Shown here piece after piece: positions 43,950 to 53,289 of a stretch of DNA of 64,000 bases. The first letter of the stretch is position 1, and every line of letters begins with the position of its first letter. The position numbers and the translations under genes were made by a program. The notes under the pieces were generated by a model that was given only the letters and a program-made list of their open reading frames with translations, ran no database searches and was not told the origin of the DNA. Origin of the DNA: Parvimonas micra (GTDB lineage Bacteria; Bacillota; Clostridia; Tissierellales; Peptoniphilaceae); NCBI RefSeq assembly GCF_037482165.1, contig NZ_CP148048.1, forward strand, positions 1,116,001 to 1,180,000. Reading direction: 5' to 3'.

Positions 43950-44017
43950 ATTTAAAAGCACCTAAATAATATTGATGTGAACCCCTAAATCCGGACAAAG
44001 GATTTGGGGGTTTTTGA

Positions 44018-44560
44018 ATGTCAAAATATGATATAAAATTAAAAATAAAAGTAATTAAAGAATATGAAAAAAATGATATTAGTCAATCTGAATTATCAAA
44101 AAAATATAAAATACCACAAACAACTATTTCAAATTGGATAAAATGGTATATTGATAATGGTATTAAAGGCGTAAGTAAAAAAGTAAAAAATAAAATTTAT
44201 ACTAGTAATTTTAAGCTGTTTGTATTACAATACAGAAAAACTAATAATCTAACTTTTAGAGAAACTGCTGTTAAATTTGATATAACAAATGATTCAATCA
44301 TAGTTAATTGGCAAAGGAAATATGATGAATATGGATTAGATGGTTTAAATAGTAAAACAAAAGGAAGAAAGCCTAAAATGAAAAAATCTATACCAATAGA
44401 ACAAAAAAGAAAAAAAAATTTACAAGAAAGCGAAAGAGAAGAACTTTTAAGACTAAGAGAAGAAAATCTCCTATTAAAGGCAGCTATAGCTTATGAAAAA
44501 AAACTTCAAGCCTTGCTTATGGAAAAGGACTTAAAAACAAAGAAAAAGCAAAAGCGATAA
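44018..44560 (+). CDS. IS3-family transposase OrfA
   Basis: 180 residues with two helix-turn-helix regions (DISQSELSKKYKIPQTTISNW and TFRETAVKFDITNDSIIVNWQ) and a C-terminal leucine-zipper-like stretch (EREELLRLREENLLLKAAI). It ends after an A8 tract (44496-44503), where a -1 shift leads into orfB, the usual way IS3 elements make OrfAB. Confidence 0.88.
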   Translation: MSKYDIKLKIKVIKEYEKNDISQSELSKKYKIPQTTISNWIKWYIDNGIKGVSKKVKNKIYTSNFKLFVLQYRKTNNLTFRETAVKFDITNDSIIVNWQRKYDEYGLDGLNSKTKGRKPKMKKSIPIEQKRKKNLQESEREELLRLREENLLLKAAIAYEKKLQALLMEKDLKTKKKQKR

Positions 44561-45436
44561 TTGAATTAAGCAAGGCAAAAGAATATAAATCAATTACAAT
44601 ATTACAATGGTTAAAAGTGGCTAAATTAAATAAAAGTTCCTTTTATGAGTGGAAAGAAAAACTAAATAAACAGATAAAGTCAAAAGAGATTTATATTATT
44701 GAAAAAATAAAAGATATAGTAAAAGAATCTAAAGGAAGATATGGATATAGAAGAGTAAGTAAGGTATTAAGATTAGAATATGGACTTATTGTAAATCACA
44801 AGAAAGTTTTAAGAATAATGAAAGAAAACGAACTTTTATGTAAAAAGTTCAAAAACAGAGTTAGAAAGTATAATTTATATAAAGGAACAGTGGGAAAAAT
44901 CGCAAAAAATGTTGTTAATAGGAATTTTAAAACTGATAAAACTTATAAATTATGGCTAACAGATATAACAGAATTTAAAATAGGAAATAATACAAAGAAA
45001 ATATATTTATCACCTATTTTAGATACTTTTAATGGAGAAATAATATCATATTCAATAGGTTTTAGTCCTACAGTAAATTTAACGAATGTGTCATTAGAAA
45101 AATCTTTAAAAAGAATAAAGAACAAAGAACAAAGAAGATTTAACGATTCATACAGATCAAGGCTTTCATTACAAACATAGTAGTTTTGTAAGAACATTAG
45201 AAAATAACAAAATAAGACAAAGTATGTCTAGGAAAGAAAACTGCTTAGATAATGCACCAATGGAGAATTTTTTTGGAATATTGAAACAAGAAATGTTTTA
45301 TGAAGAAAATTATTCTTCTTATGAAAAATTAATAGAAGATATAAAAGAGTATATTAAATGGTATAATACGAAAAGAATTAAGGAGAATTTAAAAGGAATG
45401 TCTCCTATTGATTATAGATTACATTCCTTTGAATAA
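44505..45436 (+). pseudogene. IS3-family transposase OrfB, frameshifted
   Basis: rve/DDE domain. The first part contains HTH_21-type text (KGRYGYRRVSKVL) and the first Asp in WLTDITEF. The second, in another frame, holds HTDQGFHY and NCLDNAPMENFFGILKQE with the last Asp and Glu. The break is explained by a 7-bp tandem duplication (AAAGAAC at 45117-45123 and 45124-45130). Removing one copy gives a continuous frame NKEDLTIHTDQGF. Confidence 0.88.
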
Positions 45437-45501
45437 TTTATTTAACTCTCCGTGTTTTTGGGTTCAGCTCATAATTCTAACACTTTTATTTTTTTATTTT
45501 T

Positions 45502-48500
45502 CTATTTTCTTTTTCTTTTAACTACTACTAAAGCTATAGTAGATAGAATTAAAGGTATAAAAGATATATTTTGTATTGAAGTATTTGCCATAGAAGTATT
45601 TGTTCTTTTTGCATTATTATTATTTTTGCTTCTAGCTTTATCTTCTTTCTTAGAGTCTTTAACTAAAATACAAGTTTCAATACTTCCTTCTTTAAAGTTA
45701 AATTTAAACTTATGTTTTTTACAAGAAAGTTTTTTTATAAATTCATCTTTAAACTCAATTATAGTACTTCCCTTTTTTACATCATACATAGATTTATCAA
45801 CAAGTTTTTCATCTACATAAACATCTTTAAAATCTTCTACTTTTGGAGATATTTTAAAAATTAATGTTTCATTTTTATTTTTATCAATTTCTTGATTTTC
45901 TCCAAATAAAAATTTTATTTGTGTTTTTTCTTCTGGTGTTTTAGGGTCTTTATGACTTGGATTTACAGGATTTATAGGATTTACAGTAGAGTTTTCTTTT
46001 TCTACAACTGTAACTGTAGCTTTTTTTATTACACTTACATTTTTATTTGTTAATTTAAATGTTATTGTATATGTTCCTACTTTGTCTTTGTTAAATCCAC
46101 CTTCATCTATAATTTCAACTTGTTCTTTTAAATCGTTGTTTTTATTATCTTTTGCTTTAACGATTAATGATTTAAGATCTAATGTATCTTGTTGATGTAT
46201 TGTAACATTTTTAACTTCAAGTTCTATAGTTTTTTCTTCAGATGGTGTTTTTTTAACCCATTTTGCAAAAATTGTAGTATCTGTTATTATTTTTTTATCA
46301 AAATCAAACACCTTTGTTAATTCACTATCTTCATACCAACCTTTAAAAGTATAACCATCTTTAGTAGGATCTTGTACTTTAGCTAATTTATTTGCACTTA
46401 ATTGATTAACTTTTATAATTTGATCATCAATTTTACTTCCACCAAAAGTTTCAAACTTAACAGTTGATACAATTTCTGTAGTATATAAAGCGTTCATTAC
46501 CATATCATCAGCTGATATAATATGAAGTTTTAAATCTTTATATCCTCTTGCGGAAATTATAATTTCATCATCTCTATTAAAGAAAGTTTTATCCTTAAAT
46601 ACAATACTTACCTTATCTAAAGTTTTATCAAGATTTTTATATTTTCCATCTTCTTTTGTAAATAGATAATGTTTTATTTCTTTTCCATTTCTTCTTATAG
46701 TTATAAGATTTATTTTATTTACATATTCACTATCTTCTTTTTTATAGCCGATTAAATTAATACAATTAACTTTCATAACTGATGGATCTTTCGATGAAAT
46801 TTCTCCAAGTAGTGGTTCTTTAGGCTCTTTTGATTTATCTTCTTTTATCCATAAAGCTTTTAGAGTTATATCTTCGTTTAGGGTAATTTTTTCTCCTGGA
46901 AGATGTCTTTGTCCATTAATTTCCCAACAATCAAATTCCATATCTTTTGGAGCTAAAAATTCACAAACAGGAAGTTCATATTCTTCTTTTACTAATTTTT
47001 TAACCTCTTGCATAGTTCCTAGACCACCATTTTTATCAAATGTAATTGTAGCTTTTTTAGTTAATTTTTCTTTCCAAAGAGCTTTTATTGTTATATTTTT
47101 AGTAATTTGATATTGATGTCCTACCTCTGTTTTTTCATTCATATATTCCCAACTATCAAACTCCATACCTGAAGGTGCTGCAAAAGTACATTGTGGAACT
47201 GTAAAAATTTCTCCATTTTCAACTTCTACATCTTTCATTTCTCCACTACCACCATTTTTATCAAAAGTAACTTTATAAACTACCTTTTTACCTTCAATAT
47301 TTGCACTTATTGAGTAATAGACATCATTTCCTACAAGGGTATCCTTTGTTATTTTTACAATAACATTTTTGTATTTGCTAGAAACAATAGTTATAGTATC
47401 ATCTTTATCTAATTTTTCAGTAAATGAAAATTGTAGTTTTTTATTTGGATTAGATGCGAAATCTGTAGAGTCAATGCCTTTAACATCAGTTATTTCACTT
47501 GTCTTTCCTTTGTGATTTACAATAACTTTTTGAACTGATTTTAAATACTCATCAGATTTGTTATCATTAGAATAAGTTATAAAATGAGTAAAATCAGTTG
47601 CATTTGTAGTCATTAAAAGTGGATTTGGCATTATAGGGTCAAGTTTTTCTTCTTGTGGATTTTCATTTTTCTTATCTTTCCAAAGAGCTTTTATTGTTAA
47701 ATCTTTATCTACTTTTATTGTATCTGATACATTTTTTCTTTCATTATTTACTTGCCAAGCATCAAACTCTTGATTGTCTGGAGCTGTAAAAGTACATTGT
47801 GGTAATTTATAATCTTCATTAGCTTTTAGTTTTACAGCTTGCATTTCTCCGCTACCACCGTTTTTATCAAAACTAATTGTAACTTGTTTAACTTCTTTAT
47901 CAGATAATGTATTAACCTTGGCTCCTATCATATATGTTCCTTTAGTTTCAGGTTCATCCCAAGCTCCATTAAACATTTGAAAAGAATTAATTCCATCGTT
48001 ACTATCATCCATACCAAGTGCAATTTCTCCATCTAGTTTTGTAAATGCAATATAATAATCACCATTTACTTGAACATTTGAAATAGAAAGTTTATTCCAG
48101 CCTTCTTTTTCAAATGTTAAATCTTTTGAAAATAACACTTTTGATGGAAGTTCATCTTCAGTATTTTTATCATAAATAGAAATTCTATATTTACTATTAG
48201 TTAAATCTACATCTTTAGTTTTTGTAATAAAATATGAAATTTCTTTTATATCTACAAGTTTATCATTTGAAATTTTATTTGCAAATGCTCTATCCTTTAG
48301 GTCCATTCCTGAAAGCTTAGTTGCTTTTTCATCTGTATAACCTACATTTAACTGACTTTCTTGATAAACTTTTTCTAAAGGCATACTTACAGTTCCAGTT
48401 CCAGGAATTTTAATATTTTTTTCTAATCTTTTATAACCATCGCTTGTTGCAACTAAAGTGTAATTTCCAGATGTTAAGTTTGTAAATCTAACAGTTTCTC

Positions 48501-51500
48501 CATTTTCTTCTGCTATAGGTTCTAATTTCCCCTCTTTATAAAGTTTTACATTTCCTTTTATTGACTCATAATCAGAATCTTTTACATTAACTGATATAGC
48601 AACTTTTTTAAAATTATCTAAATAAAAATCTTTATTTACATCATTTGTAAGGTCTATAACTTCTTCTTTGTCCTTATAGCCATCTGCGCTTGCTATTACA
48701 GTATATTTACCAGCCGGAAGCTTTATACTAAACTTACCTGTTCCAGCTTCTGTATTAATAGTTTTTCCTGTTTCTTTAATTGTAATTTTTCCAACTAATG
48801 CAAGTATATCTTTTTTTTCGTTTTCTTCACTTAAATTTTGCATATTTAAAAGCTTAAATGGAGATACTTTTTCTATTATATTGTTATTTTTTACATCTTT
48901 AGTATTTATAGTAACATCGTCAATATACCAACCTCCGCATTGCTCCGGATCTGTATTTCCTTTATCACTTCCTGCATCAAGAACAAATTTAACTTTAAAT
49001 TTATCTGTTAAATAATCTTTTTTAATTTCAACACCATTTGTAAACCAAGCATGTTTTATATGCTTATCTACTTCACTTTCATCTAAAGTATAAACTTTAT
49101 CCCAAGTTTTTCCATCATCTTTTGAAAAATAAATTTCTCCTATATCTTGATTATATGAATCATACTCATCAGTTTTTCTTTTTCCACTTGAACCAAACCA
49201 GTTTTGGTAATAAAGCGTAGCATCTTTTAAAGTTGACAAGTCCATAGTTGGAGAGATAAGTGAATATTTTGTGTTAGGCTTTCTATGATCATTTAAATTT
49301 GTCGCCCAAACATTCATACCGTCATTTTTACCTAATGATTGAACACTTGTAGGCTTTTTATATTTTGCATCATATTTATCTCCATATTCTAATTTACCAA
49401 AATCCCATTTTGTTTCTTTATCACTTTCTACACTTGTAAAATCATCTTGTCCTTTTTCAAAATCAAAACTTTTAACTTCTTTCCCTTCTGTAAAAGTATG
49501 AGATAAAATTTCAGAAGGCTCACTTTTATTTTCGCCAATCTTTGCAACAGCATAGTAATAATAAGTTCCTTTTTGTGGCTTTGGAATATCAACTAAATCA
49601 ATAGAGTATTTTCCAAATCCATTTTTAGAATCTCCTTTTTCAACTTTTTTTATAAGTTCAAAAGGTCCATTTTTATCTTTTGATCTATATAGCTCATAAG
49701 ATGTAATCTTTTCGTTTTTTACCGGAGAAAATGTGTAAATTAATCTACCGTCTTTTTTATCATTTAACTTTAAATATTCACTTGGAGTTTGTGGTATTTC
49801 TTTTGATGCTTCTTCTATTTTTATATCATCAATATACCAACCATTACCACTACTTTTATATTCTCCATTAGGTCTAAATCCAAACATTACACAAATTTTC
49901 TTACCCTTGTAAGCTGAAAGGTCAATGTATTCATCAACCCACTTTTCTTTTGAAGAGTTTTTATAACTTCTTTTTAATTCCCATTTTAAACTATCTGGAT
50001 CACTATCTTCTTTAGCTTCTGCAATCCAAACCTCAGCAGTATCAAAAAAGGCTGATTCGTAATTTCCAAGGTCATAAAAATGTTTAAAACTTAAAGCTGG
50101 ATTTCTAGTTTCTTCTGTTAAATCTATTGGAGGCATAACAAAAATAGAATTTCCACGAACATTTTTATAAGGTTGTATACCTATTAATTTTTTATTTGCT
50201 TCATCTTTTTTAATATTTCCCCATTTAAATAATTTTGATTGTCCGCCCAACTCAAAACCTGAAGTATCTTTTTCAAAATCTTGTATATATCCAATACCAA
50301 CACCTTTTTGAACTTCAAATGAAAATTCATCACTCTTAGTAACTTTTTTGTTAATATCTGTAGCTTCAATATAATATTTTCCATTTGTAACATTTTTAAA
50401 AGTTGCAACCGGAATATTTACACTATAATAACCTGAAAGATTATTTCCATTTTTAAGTTTCATATCATAAGATTTATATTCACTACCAACATTTAAATAA
50501 AGTTTTACACTATCAACTCCAACATTATCTTTTACATTTGCATCAAAAGTTGTTTTATATGTTGTAAAAACCTTACTAATCGGAGTGTGATTTATAACTG
50601 GTTTTTCATTATCCACTCCCTTTGTAAGAATACGACCTTGTAAAAGTTTCATATTTGAAATATCTATATCTTTTCCCTTTTTTTGACCGATAGAAAGCTT
50701 AACTGCATTAAGAGCATCAACTTTTCCATGCCCATAACCATGGTTTGGAGTTGTTGTATAGTCATTGTCTTTTAAAGGTGTTGCAGTTTCATTTAAAATC
50801 TTTTCAATTTGATCAACACTTAAATTTGGATTAGCTTTAAGCATCAAACAAACAACACCTGTAACATGAGGACTTGCCATAGAGGTTCCAGTATAAATTG
50901 TATATTTTCCATTTGGAATTGAAGATAAAATATTAACTCCGGGCGCAACAATATCCGGCTTAAAATTTTCTGTATAGTTAGATTTACCTCTTAGAGAAAA
51001 TTTTGCAACTATTTCATCTTGTCTAATAGCTCCAACTGCATAAGCTTGTGGATATGAAGCAGGTGTCCCTATAGAATCAGCCCCTCCTTCATTAAATTGA
51101 CTTACATTACCTGCAGAAAATACAGGAAAAATTCCTGCTTCTCTCCATTTTTGAACCATATCTTGATAAAACCCATCTGTTGAATTCCCACCCCATGAGT
51201 TATTTACAACTTTTGGAGCCATTTCTGGATGAGGTATACCATTTTCATCTTTAGGTGCCATAATCCATTCACCCGCTTTTAAAAGCTTAGCATTATCTGT
51301 TTCACCATTTGAATCAAAAACTTTTACAGCCATCCATTTAGCATTCGGACAAACACCTAAAAGAGAGTTTTCTCTTTGACCCAAGATAGTTCCGCAAACA
51401 TGAGTTCCATGTCCCCTATCATCATAAGGTTCTTCTTTATCTCCCGTCTTTTCATTTACAGCATTATACCAAGAATATCTTTTAAGCTTTTCATCATTTC

Positions 51501-52173
51501 CTCTATAATTATTTTTAATTGCAGGATGATTTCCATCAACACCAGAATCAATTATCGCAACAACAACATCGTTATTAGAATTTTCAACTTCTTTTTGTGC
51601 CTTATCTGCACTAATCATCTTTAAATTCCAAGGGATATGCTTTTTTTCCACACTAGATAAAGCTTCTCTATCTTCTGGAATATTATTTTGAAGCTTTGGC
51701 ATCTTCACTTTTTTATTAATACAAATCTTTTCTACATCAGACCTTTTTGAAATCTTAACCAAAACTTCTTTTTTACAAACTACATTTATACAATTTATAA
51801 TAAAAAATTGTTGATAATTCTTTACATTACCATCTTTTTTAGAACGTTCAAGAATTTCTATAATAGACTTTTGACTATCTTCTTTTAACTTTATAGACTT
51901 ATCTACCATATCCTTTCTTATCTCATTTTGAATTTCTTCCTTAGATGCATTAACATTTTCTTTTTTAACAGCATCTTTAATTTTTGAAACATCAACTTGT
52001 TTTTTCAATTTGATAATTACATCGACAAAATCATCATCTTTGTAATCTTTTAACTCTTCTATCTTTTTTTGAAAATCTAAAGACTTACTTTCAGTAGCAA
52101 AAACACCACTAAAACTTGTAAAAATCAAAGAACAAAATACCACAAAAGATATGATTTTCTTAAAAATTTTCAT
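45502..52173 (-). CDS. Very large surface subtilisin-like serine protease (S8)
   Basis: 2,223 residues from the ATG at 52173 (AGGAGG upstream). Signal peptide (1-28), inhibitor-type propeptide (about 45-155), S8 domain with Asp209, His255, Asn356 and Ser431 (IIDSGVDG, DRGHGTH, SAGN, GTSMASPH). Then MAM/immune-inhibitor-like domains ending NGWYIDDIKIE and GGWYIDDVTIN, a fibronectin-like segment, carboxypeptidase-regulatory-like domains (LPAGKYTVIASADGYK), several InlB-type beta-repeats (FDKNGGSGEM... IKALWK), two DUF1533/HID-like domains and an Ig-like domain. The C-terminus is a membrane helix with a KRKRK tail but no LPxTG. Probably degrades host proteins at the surface, like SufA of Finegoldia (inference). 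Confidence 0.9.
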   Translation of the reverse strand: MKIFKKIISFVVFCSLIFTSFSGVFATESKSLDFQKKIEELKDYKDDDFVDVIIKLKKQVDVSKIKDAVKKENVNASKEEIQNEIRKDMVDKSIKLKEDSQKSIIEILERSKKDGNVKNYQQFFIINCINVVCKKEVLVKISKRSDVEKICINKKVKMPKLQNNIPEDREALSSVEKKHIPWNLKMISADKAQKEVENSNNDVVVAIIDSGVDGNHPAIKNNYRGNDEKLKRYSWYNAVNEKTGDKEEPYDDRGHGTHVCGTILGQRENSLLGVCPNAKWMAVKVFDSNGETDNAKLLKAGEWIMAPKDENGIPHPEMAPKVVNNSWGGNSTDGFYQDMVQKWREAGIFPVFSAGNVSQFNEGGADSIGTPASYPQAYAVGAIRQDEIVAKFSLRGKSNYTENFKPDIVAPGVNILSSIPNGKYTIYTGTSMASPHVTGVVCLMLKANPNLSVDQIEKILNETATPLKDNDYTTTPNHGYGHGKVDALNAVKLSIGQKKGKDIDISNMKLLQGRILTKGVDNEKPVINHTPISKVFTTYKTTFDANVKDNVGVDSVKLYLNVGSEYKSYDMKLKNGNNLSGYYSVNIPVATFKNVTNGKYYIEATDINKKVTKSDEFSFEVQKGVGIGYIQDFEKDTSGFELGGQSKLFKWGNIKKDEANKKLIGIQPYKNVRGNSIFVMPPIDLTEETRNPALSFKHFYDLGNYESAFFDTAEVWIAEAKEDSDPDSLKWELKRSYKNSSKEKWVDEYIDLSAYKGKKICVMFGFRPNGEYKSSGNGWYIDDIKIEEASKEIPQTPSEYLKLNDKKDGRLIYTFSPVKNEKITSYELYRSKDKNGPFELIKKVEKGDSKNGFGKYSIDLVDIPKPQKGTYYYYAVAKIGENKSEPSEILSHTFTEGKEVKSFDFEKGQDDFTSVESDKETKWDFGKLEYGDKYDAKYKKPTSVQSLGKNDGMNVWATNLNDHRKPNTKYSLISPTMDLSTLKDATLYYQNWFGSSGKRKTDEYDSYNQDIGEIYFSKDDGKTWDKVYTLDESEVDKHIKHAWFTNGVEIKKDYLTDKFKVKFVLDAGSDKGNTDPEQCGGWYIDDVTINTKDVKNNNIIEKVSPFKLLNMQNLSEENEKKDILALVGKITIKETGKTINTEAGTGKFSIKLPAGKYTVIASADGYKDKEEVIDLTNDVNKDFYLDNFKKVAISVNVKDSDYESIKGNVKLYKEGKLEPIAEENGETVRFTNLTSGNYTLVATSDGYKRLEKNIKIPGTGTVSMPLEKVYQESQLNVGYTDEKATKLSGMDLKDRAFANKISNDKLVDIKEISYFITKTKDVDLTNSKYRISIYDKNTEDELPSKVLFSKDLTFEKEGWNKLSISNVQVNGDYYIAFTKLDGEIALGMDDSNDGINSFQMFNGAWDEPETKGTYMIGAKVNTLSDKEVKQVTISFDKNGGSGEMQAVKLKANEDYKLPQCTFTAPDNQEFDAWQVNNERKNVSDTIKVDKDLTIKALWKDKKNENPQEEKLDPIMPNPLLMTTNATDFTHFITYSNDNKSDEYLKSVQKVIVNHKGKTSEITDVKGIDSTDFASNPNKKLQFSFTEKLDKDDTITIVSSKYKNVIVKITKDTLVGNDVYYSISANIEGKKVVYKVTFDKNGGSGEMKDVEVENGEIFTVPQCTFAAPSGMEFDSWEYMNEKTEVGHQYQITKNITIKALWKEKLTKKATITFDKNGGLGTMQEVKKLVKEEYELPVCEFLAPKDMEFDCWEINGQRHLPGEKITLNEDITLKALWIKEDKSKEPKEPLLGEISSKDPSVMKVNCINLIGYKKEDSEYVNKINLITIRRNGKEIKHYLFTKEDGKYKNLDKTLDKVSIVFKDKTFFNRDDEIIISARGYKDLKLHIISADDMVMNALYTTEIVSTVKFETFGGSKIDDQIIKVNQLSANKLAKVQDPTKDGYTFKGWYEDSELTKVFDFDKKIITDTTIFAKWVKKTPSEEKTIELEVKNVTIHQQDTLDLKSLIVKAKDNKNNDLKEQVEIIDEGGFNKDKVGTYTITFKLTNKNVSVIKKATVTVVEKENSTVNPINPVNPSHKDPKTPEEKTQIKFLFGENQEIDKNKNETLIFKISPKVEDFKDVYVDEKLVDKSMYDVKKGSTIIEFKDEFIKKLSCKKHKFKFNFKEGSIETCILVKDSKKEDKARSKNNNNAKRTNTSMANTSIQNISFIPLILSTIALVVVKRKRK

Positions 52174-52224
52174 ATAATTCCTCCTAAAAAAATAAAATAA
52201 AATTAGCATAAACTAACAAAAAAT

Positions 52225-52253
52225 ATTTTATATCAATTAATAGTAATTGTCAA
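52225..52253 (-). promoter_or_regulatory. Promoter of the S8 protease gene
   Basis: TTGACA (52248-52253), 17 bp, TAAAAT (52225-52230). Confidence 0.75.
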
Positions 52254-52304
52254 TATCAAACTTTAAACAACATTTAATTTTTATAAAAACAAAAATTAAA
52301 TAAA

Positions 52305-52340
52305 AAAAGAACACCCTTATATAAGAGCATTCTTTTAATA
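52305..52340 (-). terminator. Hairpin with T-run upstream of the S8 protease
   Basis: AGAATGCTCTTATATAAGGGTGTTCT (imperfect stem around TTATATAA) then TTTTTTT on the minus strand. No intact minus-strand gene precedes it directly. 52341-52540 is AT-rich with no gene seen. Confidence 0.5.
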
Positions 52341-52540
52341 AAATAAATTTAACATCTTTAGTAAAAAATATATAAAAATTATTTTCATAATCTACTTAGA
52401 TATTAAAATAAAATTTTTAATTTTATTTTAATTTTTAAATTTCGTATATTGTAAAATTAAATTAGCCACAAATGAAAAAATAGAAAAAAACATCTCAAAG
52501 AGGTAAAATAATAGTTAAGCTAAAAACTAAAGAAAGGAAC

Positions 52541-53204
52541 CTCAATGAGATCCACAATAATTGTAACACAAAATATAAGCACTTAACAATAGATTTAAGA
52601 AAATTAATAGAGAAATGGAAAAAAGAAAGAAATAGTAATAGAGAAATAGTAAGATTACTAGGTAAAAATCATCAAACAATAAATAATGAAATAAAAAGAG
52701 GAAGTAAAAAGAGTAAGAATATTAGGAAAAATAATAGAAGAAAGACCAAAAGAAATAAATAATAGAGAAGAAGTAGGACATTATGAAATAGATACTGTAA
52801 TATTAAGAAAGGAAAAGGGGCAATGTCTATTAACATTAACAGATAGGAAAAGTAGATATGAAATAATAAGGTTAATTGAAGATAAAACAGTTAAATCAGT
52901 AAATAGAGCTTTAAAAGAAGTATTAAAAGAGTATGAAATAAAAAGTATAACAGCGGATAATGGCTTAGAGTTTGCAAGACTGTATGAAGTATTTGACTAT
53001 GAAAAAATATATTATGCACATCCATATAGTAATTATGAAAGAGGAAGTAATGAAAACCACAACAGACTCATAAGAAGATTTTTACCAAAAGGAACAAAAA
53101 ACACTACTCAACAAAGAGTAGCATTTATTGAAGATTGGATAAATAATTATCCTAAAAAACTATTTAACTATAAAACACCTTTTGAAGTTTTTTCAATTGG
53201 CTAA
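52541..53204 (+). pseudogene. IS30-family transposase remnant with internal deletion
   Basis: The N-terminal part (CNTKYKHLTIDLRKLIEKW, REIVRLLGKNHQTINNEIKRG) is the IS30 helix-turn-helix. About 100 codons are then missing, with a frame change near 52715. The C-terminal rve domain follows: VGHYEIDTV (first Asp), TADNGLEF (second Asp), HPYSNYERGSNENHNRLIRRFLPKGT (Glu), ending PFEVFSIG. TTAGCC-containing ends near 52462 and 53199 may be decayed inverted repeats. Confidence 0.85.
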
Positions 53205-53246
53205 CTTATTCTTGCAATTTGTAAATATAATATTTTTAAAATACCT

Positions 53247-53285
53247 TTAACAAAAAAGTCTAAATTCTAAATAGAATCTAGACTT
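53247..53285 (-). terminator. Terminator after the ABC exporter operon
   Basis: AAGTCTAGATTCTA and TAGAATTTAGACTT pair (one mismatch), then TTTTTTG on the minus strand. Confidence 0.85.
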
Positions 53286-53289
53286 CATT

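Larger units (their letters stand above)
43978..45466 (+). mobile_element. IS3-family insertion sequence (IS150-like), inactivated
   Basis: About 1,489 bp. The left end TGAACCCCTAAATCCGGAC and the reverse complement of the right end, TGAACCCAAAAACACGGAG, are imperfect inverted repeats. It has orfA and orfB with the DDE domain. No target duplication is visible (flanks GATG and GCTC), so an end may have recombined. It sits 35 bp after the stop codon of the large subtilase. Confidence 0.88.

Noticed and set aside
43978-45466. Target-site duplication around the IS3 element
   Set aside because: Flanking bases GATG and GCTC do not match in any 3 to 5 bp register.
52561-52620. Candidate start of an intact small gene
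   Set aside because: The frame belongs to the IS30 transposase remnant.
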